From the NCBI RefSeq assembly GCF_963678635.1, contig NC_087062.1, positions 32,014,704-32,078,703 on the forward strand: a stretch of 64,000 nt of DNA. Reading direction: 5' to 3'. Position 1 is the stretch's first letter, and the number at the start of each line of letters is the position of its first letter. The DNA comes from Symsagittifera roscoffensis (Eukaryota; Xenacoelomorpha; Acoela; Convolutidae). This document shows positions 45,515-56,279 of the stretch, piece after piece. The notes under the pieces are model-generated. The model did not search any database. It was not told the DNA's origin and worked only from the letters and a program-made list of their open reading frames with translations. A program made the position numbers and the translations under genes.

Positions 45515-48289
45515 ATGCTAACATGCTCAAAATTAGTCTGTTGTAACAGAAAGGCCCAGTAGATGAATTTGTCCAGGAGATGGATGAGTCCAGTGAGCAA
45601 AATTATTCATGGAAAAAGTCTAGTACCCGATCACAATACCCTTGCTTATCGCAGGGGCAATAAAATCCACCACTCTCCGTGTGAAAATAAACAAATAATC
45701 TGCCATGAATTTGATTTAGATTATTTCGATCTTTCCAAATAAATATATTTTAGTGGTCTCATGAACTTGGTTGTTTTGAAACAAAGAAACAGTACAATTC
45801 AACTAAAAATAAAACAGTCAAAAAACAAGGCAAAAGTTCAAATTGATTTTTATCTAAAGACTAGTTTATAAGCTTCAGGTTTTGCAACCTTTGAAATCGA
45901 TAAGATTGCTAGCAAAACATGAGTTCTGGAGTTTTAGTCGGCTTGGCCGAGATGAGTCCAACCCCACACAATCACTGAAAAGCGCCCTTTCTCTGCTCTA
46001 TCAGTTGTATTTATTTTTGTTGACATCTGGGGTAAGCCATGTCTCCATAAAATGTTCACTTCTTTCCCAAAGCTGTAAACCGAGCCAATAATGAGAGGTA
46101 ATGACAAAGTAGTTTTCGTTTTAGCGTGCTCAAATGCAACCTAAAACACAGCCAACAGACAATTGAAAAGATATTATAACTGGATTCATGATATGTTTTT
46201 ACATCTTACAGTTGCATGGACAGTACAGTACAGAAGTAAATTATTAGGCCATGAACTGGTCTTTTCGTTATAATTGAATCAAATGATGATATTGATAACA
46301 ACGTTTATATCAAATACCCACCCCCTAATGCAGTTTTATTTTGAGCAGTGCGAGACTACTTCCCAAACAAAAAATATTTCAAAGACAATTCGATTTTCAC
46401 AAAACAGGCGATACACACATAAGCTCGATGATTATTGAGAAAAGCAACATCAATTCAATTGTGTTATCATGAGAAGTATTATGCAATGAACCCGGACAAT
46501 AAGCATGTGATTTACCGAAGCGTGTTTTGCAGGAGTAAAAAGAATTGCTTTAGAATCCTTTGATGTGTCCTTAATTCGGACTTAAGAGCCGTCACGCATA
46601 GAGTAAAAAAACTGCTTTTTTATCTGGGCGAAGCCGTGAATGCAACGACTGCACTTTAGGGTCAATTCTTTAAGAAAATTATCTGACAAACTGACAATTT
46701 TTGAACGAAAAACGTTGATAAAACGGTTGCTTCATTTTTCATACTAACTTCTCACATGCTACGTACTGTACAATGGTCAAAAAACAAAGCGTCTTGTTTT
46801 AAAATAAAAAAATATTTAAACTACCTCATATGAGTTTCGAACGTTTTAGTCTGCCGCTTAAGCGTGTTTTTTATCGAAATTAGAATAAATTACCAAAGTT
46901 CAAGCCAATTTTTAAAATAATCCCAGATAGGTTTTTGCTTTACATATTCGAGCTCCGGACAACATCTTTCAGATGAAAATGTTTTTATCAAAAACACTTA
47001 GTTAAAAAGTCGAAAACTGACTGAATAAAAAACCGCCCCAAGCTTTATTATTCGGCAGAGATAAGTGGCTAAACTTTTTTTAGTCCAACCTCTTTGCCAA
47101 AGCCCGCAAAAAGTTGTTAAATGAGCAAAATCAGATGTTAAATCAACTGTTGAGATCTATTTGAGATCCATAAAGTTCCATTTATACCAAATCGAGAAAA
47201 GTACCTGGAGTGAAAGTATTTCAAAAGCAACTGGAACTTCGCATAACCGGCTATACACAAACTTAATCTATGACCATTAACGAAGACAATATGAGTTCAA
47301 ACGTTACGACAGATTCTATTTTGATTTTTATTACTTGCGAAAGAAAATTTCTTGTAATCGAGAGCCAGTTTTTCCCTTAAACAGCTTTTCTTTCACAATT
47401 GATTGTCGGCTTTGTTGCCACACCACGGATTTTTTCTGCAATGTTAGTAGTTTTCATTGTAGTTTCTAAGTTACTAAATTTAATAGCCATAATTGGTGTA
47501 TTATTCGTTTGTTTCTCCATTTTTTAGGCTCTCAATTTTTATCTGGCTTATAAATGATTTCGGCATGTTTTGTCGGTTTAGTGAAACTATTTTGCATCAA
47601 CTTAACGGCAAGAAAAAAATTATTTTTAATTTAAATAAATCAGATTGGTTGTATTATAAAAATTGAAAAATCATACAAGTTTTTAAAAACAATTTCCTTC
47701 CCAAAATGAATTTTATGACAACTAATTTTTCCGGTAAAATTTGTATTATCTAATTTTTGTTTGCCTACTCAAGTTTTTGGCTTCCATGGCCAACTCAAAC
47801 CAGGCGAACAAAATTAGCGACAAACAAAATTGTTGCGAATGGTCACAAGAAAACAAAAAAAACGTGACCTTTCGAGCTTCTAAGAAAAAACAAATAGCCT
47901 TGGAGCTAGTTTAATTTCAAAAACGAATTAGTAATGACGTTTTTTGATTCAATTAATTCAACTTGAGAAAACAGGATCACAAGGAAAAGTTTTCATTTTG
48001 CTGGGTAATATGAAAATAAAAATCGACTTTCCCAATTAGAAGTTGAAACTAGAAGATGATTTCGAAACTAGAAGTTGCGGAATATGGCTTTCAATGAAAA
48101 TGAAATTGATAACAAGCAGATCGGAAAGTTTAACCAGGGTCGACAGAAGCGAAGCTAAACTTCGCACCACTTTCTATACAAAACGAATGACTGTGATTCA
48201 ATTCAATGAAAAAGTTTAAAAAAGCCAAACAAAAACAAGCAGACGGACCATACTTCAAATCAAAAAAATTTCAGTTTGCAAAACAAACA

Positions 48290-48530
48290 GGTCTTGACAG
48301 GGATCGACCTCCCTCGACTTGTCCCCTCAAGCATCAGTGTTACAGTAAAATCAAGGAAAGTTGATCCTTAAAAAACTTACACTACGGGAACTAAGCTGAC
48401 AAAAAACAAATAGACGATAGTCCGAAAAGGCCCAAAATTCTAGTTTACAAAAACACAGGTCGCGTTGGGATTCGAACTACAAGTCTTTGCTGCCTCAAGG
48501 AGTTGTGTTACCTCTAAGACAGATGGTTGA
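48290..48530 (-). repeat. Paired tRNA-like segments, R2 unit 2
   Basis: Equivalent to the pair in unit 1: 48290-48354 and 48458-48530, almost identical in sequence. Confidence 0.45.
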
Positions 48531-49527
48531 TAGAATTTGATTTAATAATTGGCTATCGGTAACAAAGCCCGAAAATGCCATTAAAATCAGATCCAACATA
48601 TACTTTAAACTTTTTGCTGTCATTTAACGACGCAATAATAGACCTTCAAGTCGATATAAAAAAAACAAAAGCTAAAAAAAGTAAATTTAACAACAAATCG
48701 AGTTGGTGAAATTACGACCAACATCGAAAGCAAACTTCGATTAGGCCGGATATTTTAAATGCTAACATGCTCAAAATTAGTCTGTTGTAACAGAAAGGCC
48801 CAGTAGATGAATTTGTCCAGGAGATGGATGAGTCCAGTGAGCAAAATTATTCATGGAAAAAGTCTAGTACCCGATCACATTACCCTTGCTTATCGCAGGG
48901 GCAATAAAATCCACCACTCTCCGTGTGAAAATCAACAAATAATCTGCCATGAATTTGATTTAGATTATTTCGATCTTTCCAAATAAATATATTTTAGTGG
49001 TCTCATGAAATTGGTTGTTTTGAAACCAAGAAACAGTACAATTCAACTAAAAATAAAACAGTCAATAAACAAGGCAAAAAATCAAATTGATTTTTATCTA
49101 AAGACTAGTTTATAAGCTTCAGGTTTTGCAACCTTTGAAATCGATAATATTGCTGGCAAAACATGAGTTCTGGAGTTTTAGTCGGTTTGGCCGAGATGAG
49201 TCCAACCCCACACAATCACTGAAAAGCGCCCTTTCTCTGCTCTATCAGTTGTATTTATTTTTGTTGACATCTGGGGTATGCCATGTCTCCATAAAATGTT
49301 CACTTCTTTCCCAAAGCTGTAAACCGAGCCATTAATGAGAGGTAATGACAAAGTAGTTTTCGTTTTAGCGTGTTCAAATGCAATCTAAAACACAGCCAAC
49401 AGACAATTGAAAAGATATTATAACTGGATTCATGATATAATTTTACATCTTACAGTTGCATGGACAGTACAGTACAGAAGTAAATTATTAGGCCATGAAC
49501 TGGTCTTTTCGTTATAATTAGCGACGA

Positions 49528-50268
49528 ATACTCTAGACGTTGACGTAGTTCTTCTTTCTGATTCTATCCTCGTTCACATCGAGGGCGGGTTCATCTATGA
49601 GATAATCTAAATCCTCCATATTTTGTGTTATACACTAACCCTCTGGCAATGGAACGTGTGGTTTCAAATTAGCGGAGTGTGCTGCACGAACTCTGCATGA
49701 GTGATAAACCACAATTACCGAAAAATACTTCTGGTTGATTGTGGTAGGACTATGATGCTATGTTTAGTCATGATCGTCTCTTACTCTTTCAGCTTTCAGG
49801 TTACGACTCCAACTACTGTGCGATAAGATAAATACTTTGTTTCTTCGTAAAGCTGGCTTAGTAGTAGCTGTCATCCTCTAGATCTTCTTCTTGTCTCCTG
49901 TTTGTTTTCAAGTAGAAAGATTGCTTGTCAACTCGTCCTTCTTCTGAGCTCTTATTATATCCGATAGTTTGTATCTTGCCGTCACATGCTCTTTTAGTGC
50001 CATCATTTGAACAGTTAGGCTTCCCGTACAACGCGTGTCATCCTCAAAATTTACGCTATTGATTCTGCTCAAGATGCCATTGTGCTGTTCAAGTTCTAGA
50101 TATGTTCTCAAACATGGATTAAGTGATAGTTGGTTGAAGTGAAGGGCTTTCATCATTTAGGTTTCCACTAGCACTGTGTATGGAGTATCCGTGTTATCTT
50201 TACGCGCTACAGAGTCTTCTTCTTAAAAAGGTTCTTCTGGTTTCCCGAACAAAATTTCCTGCCCCCAT
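49528..50268 (-). repeat. Inverted R1 fragment
   Basis: Reverse complement of about 51549-52273 in copy e, which is about 1.3 kb away. It therefore forms a large inverted repeat with copy e around a 1.28-kb spacer. It covers the ORF B end to the MEDLDYLI segment. Confidence 0.85.
49908..50156 (-). CDS. R1 ORF C (hypothetical, 82 codons, open copy)
   Basis: Begins MMKALHFNQLSLNPCLRTYL and contains SRINSVNFEDDTRC, SLTVQMMALKEHVTARYK and DIIRAQKKDELTSNL. The composition is convincingly protein-like. The direct copies at 51655-51903 and about 39405-39650 have a stop or frameshift in the same sequence. The start follows the TAA of ORF B in the same frame, so B and C may once have been a single protein. 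No family is recognised. Confidence 0.4.
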   Translation of the reverse strand: MMKALHFNQLSLNPCLRTYLELEQHNGILSRINSVNFEDDTRCTGSLTVQMMALKEHVTARYKLSDIIRAQKKDELTSNLST

Positions 50269-50499
50269 ATTCTGTTTCAATAAAACGGAAAAAGAGGAAA
50301 TAAAAAGGAAAAAGAGGAGAGCTCATGCGTCATTATAATTCTGCCTATCAGAATTGAGCCCAGGATATTGGACGTCAGTTAGTTCAAGGCTTGTTTTCTG
50401 ACACTTAAGCAATTGACTTCATTAAGAACCAAGGTTCTACCAAATGTGCCTTGTGAACAAAGTTGGTCACGCGAAAAAACTGTAAATCTCTGTTGCAAT

Positions 50500-50520
50500 A
50501 CCCTTGATAATCTCAAGGGT
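50500..50520 (+). repeat. Hairpin ACCCTTGA-N5-TCAAGGGT with compensatory change
   Basis: Same position and loop (TAATC) as the hairpin at 35755-35775, but the closing C-G pair is A-T. The same variant occurs at 41798-41818 in the closely related copy d. Confidence 0.8.
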
Positions 50521-51029
50521 AATTTCCTCAATTTAGAAAAAACACAATACAAAAATGACAAAACACTTACTATTTGGAATCGGAATGCTCTTCTTATTCT
50601 GAAAAGATTGTTCACAAGAACAATTGACAACGTTTATTGAAAACTCAGAAAAATTTTCAAGCGGAAACTGAGCTGAAAAAACTGATAAGAAACGAGATTT
50701 TTGATAATTACGTAGTTTTCAACCGTTTTCGTACTTATGTTTATCGTCAGGAGTTTTACAATAATTATTTTTAATGAAACAAAAATTTACAAATGTTATT
50801 TATAATACTTCACATAAATTTTGGATCTAAACCATCATGTTAAAAAATTAGTTAAACACAGTTGACCTGTAAATTTAGTATTTAGATAAAAAATAATTCA
50901 AATATTAAAACAAGTTGTCTTGAAGATTCTGAGTCATAACTTTGATTTAGACTTTTAAGTTTTTATTTAGAAAAATCATACATCTTTAGGGACTAATTTT
51001 TCAGTTTCAACTTCTCTTAAACTCATCGC

Positions 51030-51310
51030 GCGTGTTCAAGCACGGTTTCTCTTTCCTGATATACATTGCCTCTAGTGGTAACAGTTTTGTTTAGTTGTTG
51101 GACCCATCTTCAATTTCCAACCTATATCTGCGCTATTTCCCTTCCAGTCTGCCTTGCTGGAGTTGTAGGCCCACCGGTGAGTCTACTTTCTTCTTTTTTC
51201 TCAATTCTAATGGTCAAATGTCGAACACTTTGTCCGACCTTGGTGTGAGTGCATCCTCTACATGACAGTTTACAACCCACTCTCGACTTGAGGTCATTAG
51301 AATATGCTGA
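51030..51310 (-). pseudogene. GIY-YIG endonuclease domain, decayed (R1 copy e)
   Basis: KLSCRGCTHTKVGQSVRHLT is readable on the minus strand (about 51210-51275), followed by IRIEKKEESR and then frame breaks. The end (about 51035) keeps the EHAR-type sequence seen in copy c. Homologous to 36726-37028. Confidence 0.6.
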
Positions 51311-51444
51311 CTTCAGCGATTGTCAACAAGATTCTAGATTTCTTGTGGTGAAAACCACTTGAATGTTTCAAAAACAAAATTACAAATTTGTTTAGATTGC
51401 CGAAAAAACTTAGATAAACGAAAACTTAAATAAAATTTCAAAAA

Positions 51445-51654
51445 ATGACAACTTTTAAAAGCAAAAAAAGAGTGTCATTTAATGAAGTAGAAAAAAAGTG
51501 GAGAGAAGCTCGGCCGCAGAATCTGGAGATAATAAGAGAAAACCAAGTACAGGAAATTTTGTTCGGGAAACCAGAAGAACTTTTTTCAGAAGAAGACTCT
51601 CTAACGCGTAAAGATAACAGGGATACTCCATACACAGTGCTAGTGGAAACCTAA
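51445..51654 (+). CDS. R1 ORF B (hypothetical, 69 codons, longer N-terminus)
   Basis: Starts MTTFKSKKRVSFNEVEKKWR and shares IIRENxxQEI, GKPEELFSEEDSLTRKDNRD and YTVLVET with copy c. It is very hydrophilic. KKRVSFNE fits the short RVxF docking motif used to bind protein phosphatase 1, but such motifs are common by chance. It ends in TAA directly before the ATGATG of ORF C in the same frame. A deletion relative to copy c removed the DNA between the two. Confidence 0.35.
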   Translation: MTTFKSKKRVSFNEVEKKWREARPQNLEIIRENQVQEILFGKPEELFSEEDSLTRKDNRDTPYTVLVET

Positions 51655-51903
51655 ATGATGAAAGCCCTTCACTTCAACCAACTATCACTTAATCCATGTT
51701 TGAGAGCATAACTAGAACTTGAACAGCACAATGGCATCTTGAGCAGAATCAATAGCGTAAGTTTTGAGGATGACACGCGTTGTACGGGAAGCCTAACTGT
51801 TCAAATGATGGCACTAAAAGAGCATGTGACGGCAAGATACAAACTATCGGATATAATAAGAGCTCAGAAGAAGGACGAGTTGACAAGCAATCTTTCTACT
51901 TGA
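51655..51903 (+). pseudogene. R1 ORF C, copy e
   Basis: Same protein as 49908-50156 with one stop (TAA after CLRA, near 51709) and minor substitutions. It is in the same frame as ORF B. Confidence 0.4.
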
Positions 51904-52186
51904 AAACAAACAGGAGACAAGAAGAAGATCTAGAGGATGACAGCTACTACTAAGCCAGTTTTACGAAGAAACAAAGTATTCATCGCACAGTAGTTGGAGT
52001 CGTAACCTGAAAGCTGAAAGAGGAAGAGACGATCATGACTAAACATAACATCATAAACCTACCACAAACAACCAGAAGTATTTTTCGGTAATTGTGGTTT
52101 ATCACTCATGCAGAGTTCGTGCAGCACACTCTGCTAATTTGAAACCACACGTTCCATTGCCAGAGGGTTAGTGTATAACACAAAGT

Positions 52187-52574
52187 ATGGAGGATTTAGA
52201 TTATCTCATAGGGGAACCCGCCCTCGATGTGAACGAGGATAGAATCAGAAAGAAGAACTACGTCAACGTCTAGAGTATGAGCGATAAGGTGACGTTTGGT
52301 CTAAAATCTGATGATAACCGCCGAAGAAGACTGGAATGAGTCGGATTGAGATAACGTAAGCAAAACGGTGCAATCGGACTATCAATGAACACAAGGAGAG
52401 GGTAAAAGGAGAATAAACATGGAATATAACAGGCACGGGGATGACTTTGTGATAGATACAATAATGCCAGAAAATTTAAGCTTGGAATTGATAGACAGGA
52501 GAGGGTTGACATATGATCAAGTGTGGCAGATCGTCGAAGATGATGACTCATTTTGGAAAAACGACGATAGCTAG
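52187..52574 (+). pseudogene. R1 ORF D region (copy e)
   Basis: A 28-codon frame MEDLDYLIGEPALDVNEDRI ends in TAG at 52271. Four bases on, MSDKVTFGLKSDD starts, then the frame slips relative to copy c. From 52323 the frame EEDWNESD-TGA-DNVSKTVQSDYQ-TGA-TQGEGKRR runs on to MEYNRHGDDF (52419), YDQVWQIVEDDDSFW and TAG at 52572. Copy c has an open start for this frame (40029) and the same two TGA codons and TAG. No family is recognised. Confidence 0.4.
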
Positions 52575-52670
52575 TCGGAGAATGAAAAGCGAAGGGAAAA
52601 AAGAGAACTAACGATCTTGAAAGGAACTTTGTAATATAATTTACTAACGGATGGAGGAGAGCGACTGACA

Positions 52671-52910
52671 ATGCAGCAAGTAGATTCCTCAGTGACAAAA
52701 AAAAAACATTTGGGAGAAGAAGCCGAATTTCAAGTGGAAAGCCACGGACCAGCCACTCAAGATTACTTCAAGCAATTTAGAGCCAGGGGCTCTAAATTGC
52801 TTGAATTTTTCCTGGAAGTGGGTGTAAGACTTAACCAAAACCTAGAAATATTGATTGAAAACATTGAAGAGCTAAAAATTTTCAGTGATTTGGAAAGAGA
52901 ACAGACATAA
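52671..52910 (+). CDS. R1 ORF E (hypothetical, 79 codons)
   Basis: An open frame with two probable helices: QDYFKQFRARGSKLLEFFLE and NLEILIENIEELKIFSDLE. Copy c has the same sequence with frameshifts but the same TAA end (40665). It lies about 100 bp after the TAG of ORF D and in the same frame. Function is unknown. Confidence 0.35.
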   Translation: MQQVDSSVTKKKHLGEEAEFQVESHGPATQDYFKQFRARGSKLLEFFLEVGVRLNQNLEILIENIEELKIFSDLEREQT

Positions 52911-53118
52911 TCTGACCCAATCCTTTCCAAAGTTTTCAAAACACCGTTGGAGATAGGTAACAAACACTCGGAAATCATCGTGATCACTGAGTGTGATTCG
53001 TTTTCTCGGTTATGATAAGCGCGATAGGACGAGAGTGAGACTACCAGAACGAGACTATTTAGAAAGAGACCAGGATTGAGTGGATTAGCAGAATTCTCTC
53101 GCACGTTCTCACAGACTC

Positions 53119-53235
53119 ATGGCAATTCTTTGTGTTTTTAGTTACAAGAGTGAGCGCGAAAGCAACGTGAATCCAGAACAGACAGAACTATTTGGTCGAA
53201 AGAGAAGTGAAATAATTTTTGATACCAGTTTTTGA
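53119..53235 (+). CDS. R1 ORF F (hypothetical, about 38 codons)
   Basis: MAILCVFSYKSERESNVNPEQ, aligned with MAILYVFSYKIERENNVNPE in copy c (40928-41047). The conserved start and N-terminal half suggest a real ancestral reading frame. The C-termini differ through a deletion. It is too short to assign. Confidence 0.25.
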   Translation: MAILCVFSYKSERESNVNPEQTELFGRKRSEIIFDTSF

Positions 53236-53674
53236 CCCGAAGAGAAGCAGAGAGAGCTTTTTTCCAGATTGTATGTAATCTTCGCAGATACTGAGACAGC
53301 GATATATCTTCACAAGAGCAACGCATAAGGACAACAAGATGACTTGAGCTTGATAGTCAACACATCATGGGGCAGAAGAAGGTCTTGAGGTCACGCCGAA
53401 GGTCTAAGTCTTGCGTTTGATTTTATATTTTCACTTATACGCAGTCAAAGGCAAAGGAAGGAGGTGTTATTCTAAGTAGCTTTGGTTCAAATTGTGAAAA
53501 AACTTTTTTCTATAGACATAGTTGTTAGCTTATATTGGCTGCTTGGTTCAAAATGATTTGCCGCTATTAAACAATTAGTTTGTAGAATAATTATTTACTT
53601 TGCAAAAACATTTCGGAAAAAATATTTCACTCTTAAAAACAGCACTTGTAAAGGAACCTTAGTTCCTTTTATTA

Positions 53675-54014
53675 ATGAAACGAGCACTACATTTCTTCAA
53701 AAAAACAGAGGCATGTATCCAAAACAAGAAATCAGGATTGAGAGATATGTTGGGTGATCCTATAAAACAAAACGAAATTTATCCAGTACTATGCGTTTCT
53801 TGAGCTAGGTAGTCATGAGTTTGGTATCCCTGAGGTTGGTATTCTAGTGCTATGGCAGGCCGTTTTTGGAGATCAATGACAGCGGCTCTGAAAAGACCGG
53901 TACTGGACGACCTACGACCTGTACAAGTGCTTGAAAGATCTGGAATACACTCAAGTAGATGAACGATTGATAGCGATTTTGAGCGCCATGCAGGAGCTTG
54001 AGGCAAATGGTTAA
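53675..54014 (+). pseudogene. Decayed single-copy reading frames right of R1
   Basis: A 42-codon ORF (53675-53803) starts MKRALHFFKKTEAC. Overlapping it in another frame is a sequence that reads FLELGSHEFGIPEVGILVLW, QAVFGDQ-TGA-QRL-TGA-KDRYW, YDLYKCLKDLEYTQVDERLI and AMQELEANG-stop (54013). The composition is convincingly protein-like, and two TGA codons interrupt it. I do not recognise the protein. An 8-bp hairpin (AAAGGAAC/GTTCCTTT) lies just upstream at about 53650-53669. Confidence 0.35.
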
Positions 54015-56279
54015 GAAGATGAGTCAACCAAGGAAACTGACATTATGGAGAAAAAAAATTATGTTTAAAAAACAATATTTAATTCTATCAAATAAATTTG
54101 TTTATCTGTATAAGCTCTAAATTCAGACCAGACATGTTTTTGCTATGTTGTTTCGACCGCAAAATTTGAAACGGAACTTTAAGTTTGTACATAGTTCTGC
54201 GCATAATCAAATAATTCACATAAATGTCATATCGGTTCAATTGTCATACATTTTTGCCAGTTTTTTCATCATTTTTTGTCCCGACCACCTCATGGGAAAA
54301 AATTAAAGCGCTGCTTAAGACTGCACTATACCAATCTCGTCCAGTTTCCCAATTTTTAGACCAAAATTAACGAAGTACGTGGATACTGACTTCAATTTCG
54401 ATGATAACAATTTGATTCATCTTTTGCAAAAAAACTTTGCTAGAAAAACTAAAGTTCTGCAGTTCTTATCGAATTCAGTTGTCCTTTAGTTGAAAAATTG
54501 AACAAATACAGTTAAAAAATTATAAAATTGTTAAAAACAATTTCTGAATTCAATTCATTGTTCAATCCGTAAAATTTTGCGAATTCTTTTGTGGTTTTTG
54601 GAACATTTTGTGCTTTGGAATTTGGAATACAAAAACGGAATACTCATTTCCAGATATATTTTAGAAGTTATGCCCTATTTAAAATTGAGCTGCAATTTTA
54701 ATTTGCTCGTTTTTTTTGTTGAAACAAAATGTTGATTTTAACAAAAAAACTCTACAACTCATCTACCATTTAAGGTTAAACACAAACTTTTTCGTCAAAT
54801 AGTAACAGTATACAGCTGTTCTTGCAGAATTTTTCGTCGATGCTATTTACAAGTCTTTTTTTTTAATTATCTAGTGTTACTGGTTTTCTGTTCGGCTTAT
54901 TAAGTTCATTTTCCGATAAAAAGAACAACTCGATTTTAAAATATCTGCAAAAAACAAGCCAGTCCCAATTTATATAAAAAAAGGTCTATCCAAGCATTTT
55001 GGGTGCAATTTTTCATTTTTTTCCTGTTTTGCTAAAATCTGAATTTTAACTACCAATAATAGTTTTATAAAACGACCAGCTAAAATCATCATTTCATCAT
55101 ACTTTTTTAACGATCTTACTGCTTACACGAGGAAAAAATTTTCAGCAAGTCATAAGAGCGAAAAAATGAACTGCCCAGAGCCACTAAAAAAGGGAATAGG
55201 AAGCAAAAACTTATTTTTACTGTCTATTGAGGAATCTCGAATATTGTGTTTTCCTGGCCTTATTCAGAAAAAAATTTGTGTCGACCAAAGAACTTGAGTC
55301 GACCGTTAGAAAGTAGTATGACAAAAGGAGTTCTTTGAATAGATTTTTTTAAACTAATACTGACAAACAAATTTCATTTGAAACAACCCAAGAAGCATGT
55401 ATTTGCACCAAACAAGTTGCTATAAGAACAGTTTGTACTTTTTAAATAATTTTAGAATAGTTCTTTTCGTGAGTGCTTTAATCGTAGATAATTGAAAATG
55501 GAGTTGTTTTCAAAGTGAAGATTACAATTTATCTCAAAATTACGTAAATTAAAAAACATAAATGAAATCATTTTCCCGTCATTCTTTCATCATTATCAAT
55601 CAGTATAGACAGGATATTTTTAGTAAAGTTATCAGTAATAATTTGTAGGAGAAAACTTTTCTGTTAAAAAATGAGTTAATTGCTGATCAATTGCTGGGAC
55701 CGAGACCTAACACTAATGGTGCATAATGCCTTCAATAGTTTGAGATTTTGACTTGCTGAAAATTTGTTCCTCTACTAAGCAGAAGTATCGTAAAAACTAG
55801 TACGATGAAGGTATTATTACATAGACTGATTTTAAAAGCTATTATTTAAGAAAACTCAATTTAAAAAAAAAACCTGAAACAATTTTTTACAGAAAGTGTT
55901 TCAGGAAAACTGTTTCAAGGAAAACTTCTTTTTCTTTTTCGGGAATGGCCCGAATCTTCATTGTACTGATTTTGAGGGTCGATTTTAAAAACTTAAAGAA
56001 AGAATCAGTCAGTTTGTAAGAACAAGTTCCCTACGCAAAGCAATTAACATCCTCACTAGCCAGTTTCCACACTGGAGCTCCATGGATAGAGTTTTATTGT
56101 CAGTGTGCCTATAAAAATGAAAATTAATCGATTATAATCAATTAATTATGGATTATATTCCTATTATTAAATATAGAACTAAAGTCCATTGCAAATCAAT
56201 TTTAATCGATTATTTTTCATTTTTATTGCAAAAGACAATGAAACTTCATTTTAATCAACTTTTTTCCCCTTTATTGAGA
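54015..56279. other. AT-rich non-coding DNA
   Basis: No frame over about 60 codons, no domain, and no repeat that I could pair with the rest of the window. Confidence 0.4.

Larger units (their letters stand above)
42520..49527 (+). repeat. R2 tandem array (about 2.2 units plus flank)
   Basis: Unit starts (AAGGCCCAGTAGAT) lie at 42521, 45551 and 48795, giving units of 3030 and 3244 bp and a partial third unit ending at about 49524. Units 1 and 2 are nearly identical over most of their length. Unit 1 lacks about 170 bp that unit 2 has at about 47248-47415, and a shorter stretch near 42615. The array is inserted in the GIY-YIG part of R1 copy d on the left and joins an inverted R1 fragment on the right. 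No mobility protein was found in R2. Confidence 0.9.
50269..53537 (+). repeat. R1 copy e
   Basis: Second longest R1 copy, from CCCATATTCTGTTTCAATAA to the shared end TCTATAGACATAGTTGTTAG near 53530. It contains a tRNA-like segment, a hairpin with compensatory change (50500-50520), a decayed small ORF, a decayed GIY-YIG domain and the plus-strand frames. Compared with copy c it lacks the 280-bp duplicated block. Confidence 0.8.

Noticed and set aside
23658-49335. A 69-codon frame present in all four R2 copies (23658, 42822, 45882, 49126)
   Set aside because: It is kept because the R2 copies are almost identical in DNA there. The composition is Ser/Leu-rich without motifs, and substitutions do not favour silent sites as far as I can see.
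52270-52698. 142-codon minus-strand frame over R1 copy e
   Set aside because: Antisense to the more protein-like plus frames and Leu/Ser-rich. The copy c counterpart (40015-40308) is shorter, with no motif.
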